A stretch of DNA of 64,000 nucleotides from Caulobacterales bacterium (GTDB lineage: Bacteria > Pseudomonadota > Alphaproteobacteria > Caulobacterales > Caulobacteraceae): NCBI GenBank assembly GCA_947474395.1, contig CANJID010000004.1, forward strand, positions 1 to 64,000, read 5' to 3'. A program made the translations under genes and the position numbers. How positions within the stretch are numbered: the first letter of the stretch is position 1; the number at the start of each line of letters is the position of its first letter. Below the pieces are notes generated by a model. The model was not told the DNA's origin, did not search any database, and was given only the letters and a program-made list of their open reading frames with translations. This document shows positions 43,233-52,061 of this stretch, piece after piece.

Positions 43233-44099
43233 TTACCGGGGATTGTCGTGGTGCGAGTCCGGCGCGTCCGACAGGGGGTCGACCATGTGGGCGATGTCCT
43301 GGTCGGCGCAGGGCTGGGCGTCGAACAGCTCCACATTCGTCAGGTTGAGCGTCCGCGACGGCAGAATCCACGGCTGGGTCAGGACCTCGGGGTCATCCAC
43401 GCGGGCCTGGTAGTCGATTCGGTCGCCCACGCGGGTCAGGCGCTCGGTCACCTTCATGTTGACGGTGTGGAAGGCGCCGTTGTCGGTGATCCAGGTGCTA
43501 TCGGCGATCTTGGTCGCCTCGATGACCAGGCTGTCGCCTTCCCAGTGGGCGATGGAGTCGCCCATCGGGCTTTCCTCGGCGTCGGCGCGGTGCTTGTCGC
43601 CGAAGTTGACGATGCGCCAGAAGCCGCCGGAGACGTCGTCGTAGAGCATGATCAGCTGCTTGTCGGTCTGCACGATCTTCTCGGGGGCGCCGATGCGCGG
43701 CAGGCCGGGATTGTGGCAGCGCAGGACCGGGTCCTCGAGCACCTGACGCTTGGTCAGGTCGGCGACCTTGGCCTGGTAGGCGGCCTTGTAGACCGGGCGG
43801 GCCGAGGCGGGCTGGGTGTTGCGCGGCGGGGCCGGAGTGGCCGGCCGGGTGGTCGCCGCGATCTGCTGGGGTCGTCCGCCCGGAGGGGCGGGGCAGCCCG
43901 CGACGCAGATCGAGCCGTCGGCGCTGCGCTGCGGGCGAAGGAAGCCGACGCCGCCGCCGTTGTCCCAGGTGCCGTTCAGGTCGGGGTGGCCCGCGGCGTT
44001 GCGCGGGGTGGGCTTGTTGTCCTGGGCGCTGGCGCCGGTGGCCACGACCAACGCCAGGATGGCGCCGGCGAAGAGACCGATTTTGGCATGGTTGGCCAT
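43233..44099 (-). CDS. Secreted WEGD-family protein, copy 4
   Basis: A 288-residue exported protein, signal peptide ending ASAQD. Features: DLNGTWDNGGG, CHNPGLPRIGAP, IVQTDKQLIMLYDDVSGGFWRIVNFG, HWEGDSLVIEATKI and VTERLTRVGDRIDYQARVDDPEVLTQPW. A Cys-rich SICVAGCPAPPGG stretch sits near residue 50. It lies 37 bases downstream of the DUF6152 gene, a pairing repeated at 58961-60294. Confidence 0.82.
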   Translation of the reverse strand: MANHAKIGLFAGAILALVVATGASAQDNKPTPRNAAGHPDLNGTWDNGGGVGFLRPQRSADGSICVAGCPAPPGGRPQQIAATTRPATPAPPRNTQPASARPVYKAAYQAKVADLTKRQVLEDPVLRCHNPGLPRIGAPEKIVQTDKQLIMLYDDVSGGFWRIVNFGDKHRADAEESPMGDSIAHWEGDSLVIEATKIADSTWITDNGAFHTVNMKVTERLTRVGDRIDYQARVDDPEVLTQPWILPSRTLNLTNVELFDAQPCADQDIAHMVDPLSDAPDSHHDNPR

Positions 44100-44136
44100 G
44101 TCCGAATTCCTCCCTTTGGGTGGTTTCGAGATCAGC

Positions 44137-44526
44137 TTAGCGGTCGCCCGACAGCTGCAGGGTGCGGCCGTCGGAGAAGGTGATGATCTTGGCGAAGACG
44201 CGGCTCTGGTCGGTGCGACCCGGGAAGGCGGCGAGCTCGATCGGCTTGCCGCCGCCCATCATGATCTCCTTGGTGACCCCGGCCTTGCGGGCGAAGGCCA
44301 CGGGGACCGTCTCGACCAGGTACTTCTGGGTCTTGCCGCCGCCCTGATCCACGTCCAGGACGAAGTAGATGTGCGGGTTCACCCAATCGACCTTGGAGAC
44401 CACGCCCTTGAGCGTCACCAGCTTCTTGACGTCGAACTCCTGCGTCAGCCCGTGGTGGGCGAGGGCCGCCGAGGCCCCCAGCGTAAGGAGGGTGAAGGCC
44501 GCCAGGGCCGGAGCCAGTCGCTTCAT
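44137..44526 (-). CDS. DUF6152 family exported protein, copy 1
   Basis: A 129-residue protein whose signal peptide ends ALAHHG; the first mature residues HH are the family hallmark. VTLKGVVSKVDWVNPHIYFVLDVD follows, giving a small beta-barrel (OB-like). The HH pair with NPH may bind a metal. Upstream partner of the WEGD protein at 43233. Function unknown. Confidence 0.85.
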   Translation of the reverse strand: MKRLAPALAAFTLLTLGASAALAHHGLTQEFDVKKLVTLKGVVSKVDWVNPHIYFVLDVDQGGGKTQKYLVETVPVAFARKAGVTKEIMMGGGKPIELAAFPGRTDQSRVFAKIITFSDGRTLQLSGDR

Positions 44527-44564
44527 GTGCGTTCCGCCTGTTGAGCTGGGTCTAGTATACGCCG

Positions 44565-45236
44565 ATGCGCCGACCGCCCCAAAAAGGGGGCGCCGAAGTC
44601 GGCCGGAGGGTAGGGAAGGCGGCTATTTTGCGCAAGCTTGATCCCTCGGAAGCCCGACCTCCGTCGCGGCTCCAGGACACCGCCGACGGCTATGGCTGGA
44701 TATCCATAGGCCTGCATTGGGGCGCGGCGGTGGCGGTGGTGGTCCTGCTGGTGGCCGGCAGCCAGATTCATGCCGGCCAGGGGGACTATGGGGTCCGCCG
44801 CGACCTGCACACGGCCATCGCCGTCTGCGCCTACCTCTTGCTGTGGGCCAGGGTCCTGTGGCGGTTCGCCAAGGGCCACCCCGGCCCCCTGCCCAAACAG
44901 GGCCGGCTGTCTTTCGCGGCGGCCAAGCCGGTGCACTGGCTGATGGTGATCGCCCTCGCCGCCATGCTCGTTTCCGGCCCGCTGATGGCCTGGTCGGCGG
45001 GCCTGCCGATCCACGTCTTCGCCCTGGCCATACCGGGGCCCTATCCGGCCAGCGAGGCCCTGTGGCGCCTGACCCATGCCGTCCACGTGATAGGCGCATC
45101 GATCATCGCCGCCAGCCTGGCGCTGCACGTGGCGGCGGTGGCTGCCAACGCCGCCATCAAGCGCGACGGCGGCTTCGACAAGATCATGATCGCGGCCAAG
45201 CCCGCGCCGACCGTGGAGACCGGAAAAGATGGCTGA
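44565..45236 (+). CDS. Cytochrome b561-type membrane protein
   Basis: A 223-residue four-helix membrane cytochrome. His residues in ISIGLHWGAA, RRDLHTAIAV, AKPVHWLMVI and RLTHAVHVIG fit the bis-His haem ligands of b561. N-terminal 35 residues are charged and cytoplasmic. Overlaps the SnoaL-like gene by eight bases. Likely moves electrons between the quinone pool and a periplasmic partner. Confidence 0.88.
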   Translation: MRRPPQKGGAEVGRRVGKAAILRKLDPSEARPPSRLQDTADGYGWISIGLHWGAAVAVVVLLVAGSQIHAGQGDYGVRRDLHTAIAVCAYLLLWARVLWRFAKGHPGPLPKQGRLSFAAAKPVHWLMVIALAAMLVSGPLMAWSAGLPIHVFALAIPGPYPASEALWRLTHAVHVIGASIIAASLALHVAAVAANAAIKRDGGFDKIMIAAKPAPTVETGKDG

Positions 45237-45657
45237 CCAGGCCGGCAAGCTCGGCGCCGGCGCGGAAGCGCGCCGGGCCTTCGACGCCTATACGCGGGCC
45301 TTCTCGGCCGCGGACTTCGAGACCTTCCAGCGCTACTACACCCCAGACTGCGTCTGCGAGCTCAGCGGCGCAGGCATCCGCATGGACGGCCGCGACGCCA
45401 TCGTCGGCTTCTACCGGACCATGTTCGCCAGGGTGCGCGAGGGCCTGACCCTGCATCAGCTTATCGCCGACGACGGAGGCATCGCGGCCGACATCACCTC
45501 GACCTTCACGGCCATCGAGGACGCCTCGGACTTCGCCGCCATGCCCTTGAAGCTGGGCGAGACCCTGAGCGTGCGGGTGTTCGTCTACTACACCCTGCGC
45601 GACGGGCGGATCAGCGCCATCCGGGTGGCGCGGTTCGGCCAGCCGCAGCGAGGGTAG
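45229..45657 (+). CDS. SnoaL-like/NTF2-fold protein
   Basis: A 142-residue single-domain protein: RAFDAYTRAFSAADFETFQRYYTPDCVCELSGAGIRMDGRDAIVGFYRTMF and STFTAIEDASDF match the family and the paralogue at 36949. No signal peptide. Overlaps the cytochrome b561 gene by eight bases. Possibly an isomerase or hydratase for a hydrophobic intermediate. Confidence 0.85.
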   Translation: MADQAGKLGAGAEARRAFDAYTRAFSAADFETFQRYYTPDCVCELSGAGIRMDGRDAIVGFYRTMFARVREGLTLHQLIADDGGIAADITSTFTAIEDASDFAAMPLKLGETLSVRVFVYYTLRDGRISAIRVARFGQPQRG

Positions 45658-45678
45658 GGGGAGCGGGGCCGGGCCGCG

Positions 45679-46329
45679 CTAAGCGACGGTGGGCAGGGGC
45701 CTGCCGGCCTTGCTGGCCTCCAGCTGCGCCTTCAGGCCGTACACGATGGTGGAGAGGCCGAACTCGAAGCGATCACCGCTGTCCGGCAGCGGGTAATACT
45801 GGCTCGGCTGGGCCATGCCCGCCTGCTCGTCCATGGCCCAGCCGAAGGAAAAGCGATTGATGGTCAGGAAGGCCGAGAAGGCCTGGGCGTCGCTGAACCC
45901 CGCATCGAGCAGCAGGCGCAGGACGTCGGAGAGGTGGGCGTTGGCCCGGATTTCGGCGGCGTCGGCCGTCTCTTGGCCCGGCTCGTCAGGGGGGCCGGCG
46001 ATGAAGCGACCCTCCGGCGCGTTCGGCCGGTAGCCCGCGAACAACCGCGCTCCGTCGCGGTGGGACAGCAGGGCCTGGCGCAGGCGCCGTCCTTCCGCCG
46101 CGAGCTGCATGGCCCAGTCGGTCTCCAGCGGGGCGGAGGCCAGGGCGTCGTCCAGCAGGGCGTAGACCATGGCGTCGGTCAGGGCCCGCTTGTTCTCGAA
46201 GTGCCAGTAGAGGGCGGGGCCCTGGACTCCCAGGTCCTTGGCCAAGCGACGCGTGGTCAGTCCGTCCAACCCTTCGTCGTCCAGCAGCCGCAGAGCTGCG
46301 GCCACCACCTTGCTACGCTCAAGACCCAT
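45679..46329 (-). CDS. TetR/AcrR family regulator (class TetR C-terminal domain)
   Basis: A 216-residue repressor. The HTH LVQ-type segment is LLDDEGLDGLTTRRLAKDLGVQGPALYWHFENKRALTDAM, followed by a TetR_C_1-like ligand domain. It shares the MGLER start and HTH with the regulator at 61280. Effector unknown. Confidence 0.9.
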   Translation of the reverse strand: MGLERSKVVAAALRLLDDEGLDGLTTRRLAKDLGVQGPALYWHFENKRALTDAMVYALLDDALASAPLETDWAMQLAAEGRRLRQALLSHRDGARLFAGYRPNAPEGRFIAGPPDEPGQETADAAEIRANAHLSDVLRLLLDAGFSDAQAFSAFLTINRFSFGWAMDEQAGMAQPSQYYPLPDSGDRFEFGLSTIVYGLKAQLEASKAGRPLPTVA

Positions 46330-46562
46330 AGTGGCGTTGCTCCCCCGACGGCGACATTGACACTCCAGAATCGCGGCCGGAACAATTTTTAATCGGAACC
46401 CGACGTTTCGGTGCCTCTCTACGCTGTATCAAGTCTCTTGCGATAGCCCCCGGCGCGGCTCCGTTTTCGACGGTTCCGCACGCATTTTCGATGTTCCCGT
46501 TATGTTCCGATCATGCCATGGTCGCGGTGAAAGACGGGAGCGGCGCGGGGCGGGAGGGGACA
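46330..46562. other. Intergenic region before the SnoaL cluster
   Basis: A 233-base gap between the divergent TetR gene and the low-complexity protein gene. It is relatively AT-rich around 46380-46400 and near 46490. A GGGAGGGGAC site precedes 46563. I saw no convincing palindrome or promoter motif. Confidence 0.5.
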
Positions 46563-47051
46563 ATGTCGAAGACGGGACGGTTGGCGGCGGCGCTGGCGGC
46601 CGCGGGCCTGGCGGGCCTATCGCTCTTGGGCCCGACCGGGGCCGGGGCGCAGACCTACGGGTCGAATCCTGTGTTCGGAAGTCCGCCGGGCGACCAGCGG
46701 ACCTACGGCTCCCGCTCCAATCCCTCGTATGGGGGGGCGTCCTCCGGCTACATCAACCGCCAGCGGAGTTCTGGGTCCGGGTCCAGTTCGGCCTACGACA
46801 ACTCCAGCGGGTCCGGCTATCAGGCCCCGCGGGCGCCTGCGCCCACCTACCAGCAGCCCAGATCAAGCTCCGGCTCCAATTCACGCCCCAGCTACGGCTA
46901 CGAGGGCGGCTCCACCTACCAGCAGCCCAAAACGACCTACGGCTCTCCCTCCTGCGGCTACGGCTCGTCCCGATCTCGGCCGACGAGCGGGGAGGCGGCG
47001 GCCGATTCCAGCATCTGGCGGACGCGGCGCGGGACCGAGCGCGGCTGCTGA
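46563..47051 (+). CDS. Secreted low-complexity Gly/Ser/Tyr/Gln protein
   Basis: A 162-residue protein with a signal peptide ending GAGAQT. The mature part is made of short repeats: TYGS, YGSR, STYQQP and TYQQP units with Ser-Gly runs. No folded domain is expected. Tyr/Gly/Gln-rich composition is reminiscent of prion-like or surface-matrix proteins. One Cys is in the central part (SCGYG) and one at the C-terminus. Function unknown. Confidence 0.75.
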   Translation: MSKTGRLAAALAAAGLAGLSLLGPTGAGAQTYGSNPVFGSPPGDQRTYGSRSNPSYGGASSGYINRQRSSGSGSSSAYDNSSGSGYQAPRAPAPTYQQPRSSSGSNSRPSYGYEGGSTYQQPKTTYGSPSCGYGSSRSRPTSGEAAADSSIWRTRRGTERGC

Positions 47052-47120
47052 AACGGCAGTGAGGGGGCGAGTTTAGTCGGAACGCGGTTCAGTTGACGGA
47101 ACCGGCAAAATTGGACGTTG

Positions 47121-49190
47121 ATGGCGTTTATGGAACACCGTCGACGCCTGACCGCAGCGGCTCTTGCGGCCGCCCTCCTGCTTGGCGGCCTCGCCGCCGC
47201 TCCGAGCGCGCCAGCCGCGACGCCCGTCCCGACGGAGGCCCAGCTCGCGAAGCTGGAAGCCGAGGTGATCGCGGGCGAGGACCTCAGCGCTCTAAAGCGC
47301 CTGCAGCGCGCCTACGGCTACTATGTCAGCAAGGGGCTGTGGGAGGACGTGGCCGACCTCTTCACCGACGATGGGGTGGGCCACTACCCGGACGGGACCT
47401 ACGTTGGGAAGACGTCTCTGCGGCTGATGTTCCTTCAGAACGAGGGACAGGGGAAACTCGGCCTGGGCGAAGGGCGCCTGAAGGATCACATGATCCTGCA
47501 GCCGGTGGTCCACCTCGACACCGACGGCAGGACGGCCCGGGGACGCTGGCGCCTGATCAGCATGAACGGCCGCCTCGGCGGCGAGACCAACTGGCAGGGC
47601 GGCGTCTACGAGAACGTCTATGTGAAGGAGGGCGGGGTCTGGAAAATATCCGTCCTGCGCTTCCTGCCGTCCTTCTCCGGCGCCTATGAGAACGGCTGGT
47701 CAGGGCAGGCCCCGCCAGCCGGCACGCCCTTCGCCGTTCCGCCCGGGAAGCTGACGCCGCTCGCCCATCCGCACGCCCCCGACCGGCCGATCGACGGCTG
47801 CCGCGGCTATCCGGCCGCCTGCTCCTCCGAGTTCCACTACGCCAACGCCGGCTCGGCCGCCTTCCAGGTCTGGCACTCCGATCTTCTGCCGGCCCCGCCC
47901 GCCGCCAAGGTCCACGGCCCCGCCCGGCTGGCCAACCTCGCGACGCGCACCGCGCGGCTGAAGGACGAGCAGGAGCTCGAGAACCTGCTGAAGATCTACG
48001 CCTACTACCTCGACCGCGGCCGCTGGGATCAGGCCGGCGACCTGTTCGCCGCCGACGGAACCCTCGAGATCGGCCAGGCGGGGGTCTATGTCGGGCCCGC
48101 CCGCATCAAGGCCTACCTGGGCCTCGACGGCCCGCTCGGCCTGCGCGAAGGCCAGCTCAACGACCGCATGATGCTGCAGCCGATCGTGATGGTGGCCAAG
48201 GACGGCCTGACCGCCCGGGGCTACAGCCGCGAATGGTCCTGGCTCGGGGAGACCACCACCAAGACCGGGAGCTGGGAGGAGGGGACCTACGAGACCGTCT
48301 TCGCCAAGCAGGGTGGGATCTGGCGCATCCAGTCGATGCACCTCTATTCCAACTCGGCCTACGACTATGACAAGGGCTGGGGCAAGGACGCCAAGCCGGC
48401 GCGGGGGCCGAGCGCGACCCTGCCGGCCGATCGCCCGCCGACGGTGGTCTACGCCTCCTACCCCAAGCAGATCATCGCCCCGTTCCCCTTCAACAATCCG
48501 GTGACCGGCAAGGCGCCGCGCTATCCGTCCGGCGTGGTGATGGGCAAGCTGGAGGCCGCGCCGAAGCTGTCCGAGGCGCAGGCCCAACCGGCGACCTATG
48601 AGGAGGTCGCCACCGCCGCCGAGCGGGTGAAGGACCGCCACGCGATCGAGAACCTGCAGGACGCCTACGGCCACTATGCCGACAAGGGCCATTGGGTGGA
48701 GATGACCCGGACGCTCGGCAAGCCCATGACCATCGAGCTCGCCCTGCGCGGGGTCTATGTGGGCCGCGAGAGCGTCGCCAACTTCCTGCTCAATGTGTTC
48801 GGCCGCAATCCGGGGCCCCAGCCCAACAGCCTCGGCGATCACATGTCGCTGCAGCCGGTGGTCAACATCGCCCCCGACGGCAAGAGCGCCACCATGCGGG
48901 CCCGCGCCATCCAGGTGCTGGGCGCCTGGGGCCGCAGCGCCACCTGGGGCGGCGCCATCTACGACAATGCGGCGGTCAAGGAGGACGGGGTCTGGCGGAT
49001 GTCCAAGATCCACGCCTACAACACCTTCACCGCGACCTATCACGAGGGCTGGTTCCGGGGTCAGCCGCGCGGCCTGCCGGGCCCGAGCGCGCAGATCCCC
49101 CCCGATCGGCCGCCGAGCGAGCCGCTCAAGCCCCTGCCGACGGTCTATCCGATCCCCTTCCAGTACAAGAACCCGGTGACGGGGCGGTAG
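47121..49190 (+). CDS. Exported protein with three SnoaL-like domains, copy 1
   Basis: A 689-residue protein with a signal peptide ending APAAT. Three SnoaL-like domains lie at about 55-195, 284-421 and 507-644. Each has an [AG]YYxxxGxW helix, a YVG loop, an LQP[VI][VI] strand and a GxYEN-like or GxYDN-like strand. Domain 2 ends in NPVTGK and domain 3 in NPVTGR, the same tail as the neighbours. A linker with two Cys (CRGYPAAC) follows domain 1. ATG 47121 or 47130. Function unknown; probable periplasmic chaperone, binder or isomerase. Confidence 0.85.
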   Translation: MAFMEHRRRLTAAALAAALLLGGLAAAPSAPAATPVPTEAQLAKLEAEVIAGEDLSALKRLQRAYGYYVSKGLWEDVADLFTDDGVGHYPDGTYVGKTSLRLMFLQNEGQGKLGLGEGRLKDHMILQPVVHLDTDGRTARGRWRLISMNGRLGGETNWQGGVYENVYVKEGGVWKISVLRFLPSFSGAYENGWSGQAPPAGTPFAVPPGKLTPLAHPHAPDRPIDGCRGYPAACSSEFHYANAGSAAFQVWHSDLLPAPPAAKVHGPARLANLATRTARLKDEQELENLLKIYAYYLDRGRWDQAGDLFAADGTLEIGQAGVYVGPARIKAYLGLDGPLGLREGQLNDRMMLQPIVMVAKDGLTARGYSREWSWLGETTTKTGSWEEGTYETVFAKQGGIWRIQSMHLYSNSAYDYDKGWGKDAKPARGPSATLPADRPPTVVYASYPKQIIAPFPFNNPVTGKAPRYPSGVVMGKLEAAPKLSEAQAQPATYEEVATAAERVKDRHAIENLQDAYGHYADKGHWVEMTRTLGKPMTIELALRGVYVGRESVANFLLNVFGRNPGPQPNSLGDHMSLQPVVNIAPDGKSATMRARAIQVLGAWGRSATWGGAIYDNAAVKEDGVWRMSKIHAYNTFTATYHEGWFRGQPRGLPGPSAQIPPDRPPSEPLKPLPTVYPIPFQYKNPVTGR

Positions 49191-49191
49191 G

Positions 49192-51273
49192 ATGGTGGTC
49201 GGGGAGCGTCATCGACGCCTGACCGTCGCGGCGCTCTCCGCCGCCCTCCTGTTCGGCGGCATGGCCGTGGCCTCCAGCGCGCCCGCCGCGGCGCCGGTCC
49301 CCTCCGAAGCCCAGCTCGAAAAGCTCGAAGCCGAGGTCGTGGCGGGCGAGGACGTCGCCGCCATCAAGAAGCTGAACCGAACCTACGGCTACTACACCGA
49401 CAAGGGCCTGTGGGAGGACCTCGCCGACCTCTTCGCCGACGACGCGGTGGGCTACTACCCGGACGGGACCTATGTCGGCAAAGCCTCCCTGCGGCTGCTG
49501 TTCCTGCAGAACATCGGGCAGGGCAAGCTCGGGCTCGGCGACGGGCGGATGTACAACCACATGGTCCTGCAGCCGGTGGTCCACCTCGATCCGGGCGGGA
49601 TGACCGCCAAGGGCCGCTGGCGGGTGCTCGCCCATCTGGGGCGTCTCGGCGGCGCGGCCACCTGGGCCGGCGGCGTCTATGAGAACACCTACGTGAAGCA
49701 GGGCGGGGTCTGGAAGATCGCCACCCTGCGCTACCTGCCCGTCTTCTCCGGCCCCTACGACTCGAGCTGGTCGCGGATTCCCCCACCGGCCGGGACCCCC
49801 GTCCCGCCGCCGCCCGCGGTGGCTTCGGCCGGCGCCGCCGCCCCGGCCCACGCCCCCGACCGTCCGGCCGACCCCAACGCCTGCCGAGGCTATCCCGCCG
49901 CCTGCCCGGCCGGGTTCCACTATCCCAACGCCGGCTCGCCCGAGTTCGCGGTCTGGAATTCGGCCACGCTGCCGACCCCGCCCGCCACCAAGCTGGCCGG
50001 CAATTTCCTGCTGAGGTCCCTGGCGGCGCGGACCGAGCGGCTGGCCGACGAACAGTCCCTCGAGAACATGCTGCGGATGTACGGCTACTACCTCGACCGC
50101 GGCCGCTGGGACCAGGCGGCCGACCTGTTCGCCGCGGACGGGACCTTCGAGATCGGCCAGGCAGGGGTCTATGTCGGCCCGGCCCGCATCCGGGCCTATC
50201 TCGGGCTGGAGGGGCCCATCGGTCTGCGCGACGGCCAGCTCAACGACCGCATGGAGCTGCAGACGATTGTGACGGTCGCGCCGGACGGGCTGACGGCCCG
50301 GGGCTACAGCCGCGAATGGGCCTGGCTCGGCGACATCGCCACCAAGACCGGCAGCTGGGCGGAGGGGACCCGCGAGACCCTGTTCGTGAAGCAGGGCGGG
50401 GTCTGGCGCATCAAGGCGATGCACCTCTATTCCAACGCCGCCTACGACTACGACAAGGGCTGGGGCAAGGACGCCAAGCCCGCGCCGGGGCCGAGCGCGA
50501 CCCTGCCGGCCGATCGCCCGCCGACGGTGGTTTACGCCTCCTACCCGAAGGAGATCATCGCCCCGTTCCCCTATCCCAATCCCGTGACGGGCAAGGCGCC
50601 GCGCTATCCGGCGAGCGCCGTGATCGGCAAGCTGGAGGCCGCGCCGAAGTTGCCCGAGGCGCGCCGGGCGCCGGCCAGCTTCGCGGAGGTCAGCCTGGCG
50701 GCGGAGCGGGTGAAGGACCACCACGCGGTGGAAAACCTGCAGTCGGCCTACGGCTACTATGTGGACAAGGGCTACTGGGACGACCTGACCCGCATCATGT
50801 CGAAGAACTCGACCTATGAGCTCGCCCAGCGCGGGGTCTATGTCGGCTACGACAGTGTGCGGAACTTCCTGCTCAAGGTGTTCGGGACCAACCCGGGGCC
50901 GCAGCCCAACAGCCTCGGCGAGCACATGTCGCTCCAGCCGGTGGTGCTCATCGCGCCCGACGGCAAGTCCGCCGACATGCGGGTCCGCGCCATCCAGGTG
51001 CTGGGCGCCTGGAACCGCACCGCCACCTGGGGCGGGGCGATCTATGTGAACAAGGCGGTCAAGGAGGACGGGGTCTGGAAGCTGTCACAGGTGCACGCCT
51101 ACAACACCTTCACCGCCGCCTATCTGGACGGCTGGTTCCGCGGGCCGAGCCGTCCCCTGCCTGGGCCCAGCGCCACCACCCCGCCGGACCGGCCGCCCAG
51201 CGAGGTTCTGAAGGTCCTGCCGACTGTCTATCCGATCCCCTTCGCCTATAAGAACCCGGTGACAGGACGGTGA
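49192..51273 (+). CDS. Exported protein with three SnoaL-like domains, copy 2
   Basis: A 693-residue tandem duplicate of the preceding protein, starting one base after its stop. Domain order, Cys linker (CRGYPAAC), the central PPTVVYASYPKEIIAPFP and the NPVTGR end are all shared. Domain 1 differs most, while domains 2 and 3 are closely conserved. Probably the two products form a complex or act on related ligands. Confidence 0.85.
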   Translation: MVVGERHRRLTVAALSAALLFGGMAVASSAPAAAPVPSEAQLEKLEAEVVAGEDVAAIKKLNRTYGYYTDKGLWEDLADLFADDAVGYYPDGTYVGKASLRLLFLQNIGQGKLGLGDGRMYNHMVLQPVVHLDPGGMTAKGRWRVLAHLGRLGGAATWAGGVYENTYVKQGGVWKIATLRYLPVFSGPYDSSWSRIPPPAGTPVPPPPAVASAGAAAPAHAPDRPADPNACRGYPAACPAGFHYPNAGSPEFAVWNSATLPTPPATKLAGNFLLRSLAARTERLADEQSLENMLRMYGYYLDRGRWDQAADLFAADGTFEIGQAGVYVGPARIRAYLGLEGPIGLRDGQLNDRMELQTIVTVAPDGLTARGYSREWAWLGDIATKTGSWAEGTRETLFVKQGGVWRIKAMHLYSNAAYDYDKGWGKDAKPAPGPSATLPADRPPTVVYASYPKEIIAPFPYPNPVTGKAPRYPASAVIGKLEAAPKLPEARRAPASFAEVSLAAERVKDHHAVENLQSAYGYYVDKGYWDDLTRIMSKNSTYELAQRGVYVGYDSVRNFLLKVFGTNPGPQPNSLGEHMSLQPVVLIAPDGKSADMRVRAIQVLGAWNRTATWGGAIYVNKAVKEDGVWKLSQVHAYNTFTAAYLDGWFRGPSRPLPGPSATTPPDRPPSEVLKVLPTVYPIPFAYKNPVTGR

Positions 51274-51280
51274 GGCGGTC

Positions 51281-51982
51281 ATGAAGCTTCGACACGCGCT
51301 GCTCAGCCTGGCCCTCGCGGCCCTCGCCCTGCCGGCGCAGGCTGCTGACGCATCCACTGCCCAGAACTCGGCCAAGACCATAGCCGCCCTGAAGACGCGG
51401 ATCGCCGCCCTTCGCCTGGAGGTGGCCCGCGCCAAGGCTTACGATCAGGTCGAGAACCTGTTCGATATCTTTGGCTACTACGTCGACAAGAACCAGTTCG
51501 CCCAGGAAGCCGACCTCTGGGCCCGCAAGGGCACGATGGAGATGGCGCAGCGGGGGGTCTACGTCGGCCAGGACAGCGTGCGCCGCTTCCACGCCGCCGA
51601 CCGGGAAGGCCCGAACGTCAACCGGCTACTCGACCACCCGATGCTGGGGCAGGTGATCCACGTTTCGCCGGACGGCAAGTCGGCCAAGGTCCGCGCCCGC
51701 ATGTGGCAGATGATGGGCGGCCCCGGCGCCCGCGCCACCCTGGGCGGGGGCGTCTACGAGAACGAGGCGATCCTGGAAGACGGGGTCTGGAAGATCCAGT
51801 CCGAGCACACCTACAACACCTACGTCGCCGGCTACGATGGCGGCCCGGCCACCTCTTCACCGACCATGCCGGGCCCGAACCCGAACGTGCCGCCCGACCT
51901 GCCAACGACCGTCAAGTTCGAGGGCTTCCCCAAGGTCTACGACATCCCCATCCACTATAAGAACCCGGTCAGCGGGCGCTGA
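51281..51982 (+). CDS. Exported single SnoaL-like domain protein
   Basis: A 233-residue protein with signal peptide ending AQAAD and one domain matching the third domain of the two large neighbours: VENLFDIFGYYVDKNQF, GVYVGQDSVRRF, GGGVYENEAILEDGVWKIQ. It ends YDIPIHYKNPVSGR, the same tail. It begins seven bases after the second large gene, so the three form one operon. A 4-residue variant of the LQPV motif (LGQVIHV) is present. Confidence 0.85.
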   Translation: MKLRHALLSLALAALALPAQAADASTAQNSAKTIAALKTRIAALRLEVARAKAYDQVENLFDIFGYYVDKNQFAQEADLWARKGTMEMAQRGVYVGQDSVRRFHAADREGPNVNRLLDHPMLGQVIHVSPDGKSAKVRARMWQMMGGPGARATLGGGVYENEAILEDGVWKIQSEHTYNTYVAGYDGGPATSSPTMPGPNPNVPPDLPTTVKFEGFPKVYDIPIHYKNPVSGR

Positions 51983-52025
51983 CCGGCGTCCCATCCACTA
52001 CAGCAATGCCCTGACCGGGCGTTGA
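51983..52025 (+). pseudogene. Remnant of a SnoaL-protein 3' end
   Basis: Immediately after the stop of the one-domain gene, a frame reads IHYSNALTGR then stop, mirroring IHYKNPVSGR of the preceding gene. It has no upstream gene body. It is most simply the surviving tail of another, deleted tandem copy. Confidence 0.6.
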
Positions 52026-52061
52026 GCGTGTCACGGTGTGAAACCCTAGGTCCCCCAGTGA

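Noticed and set aside
46376-46405. General stress sigma (EcfG) promoter GGAAC...CGTT
   Set aside because: Both halves occur but are 20 bases apart, longer than the 16-18 expected.
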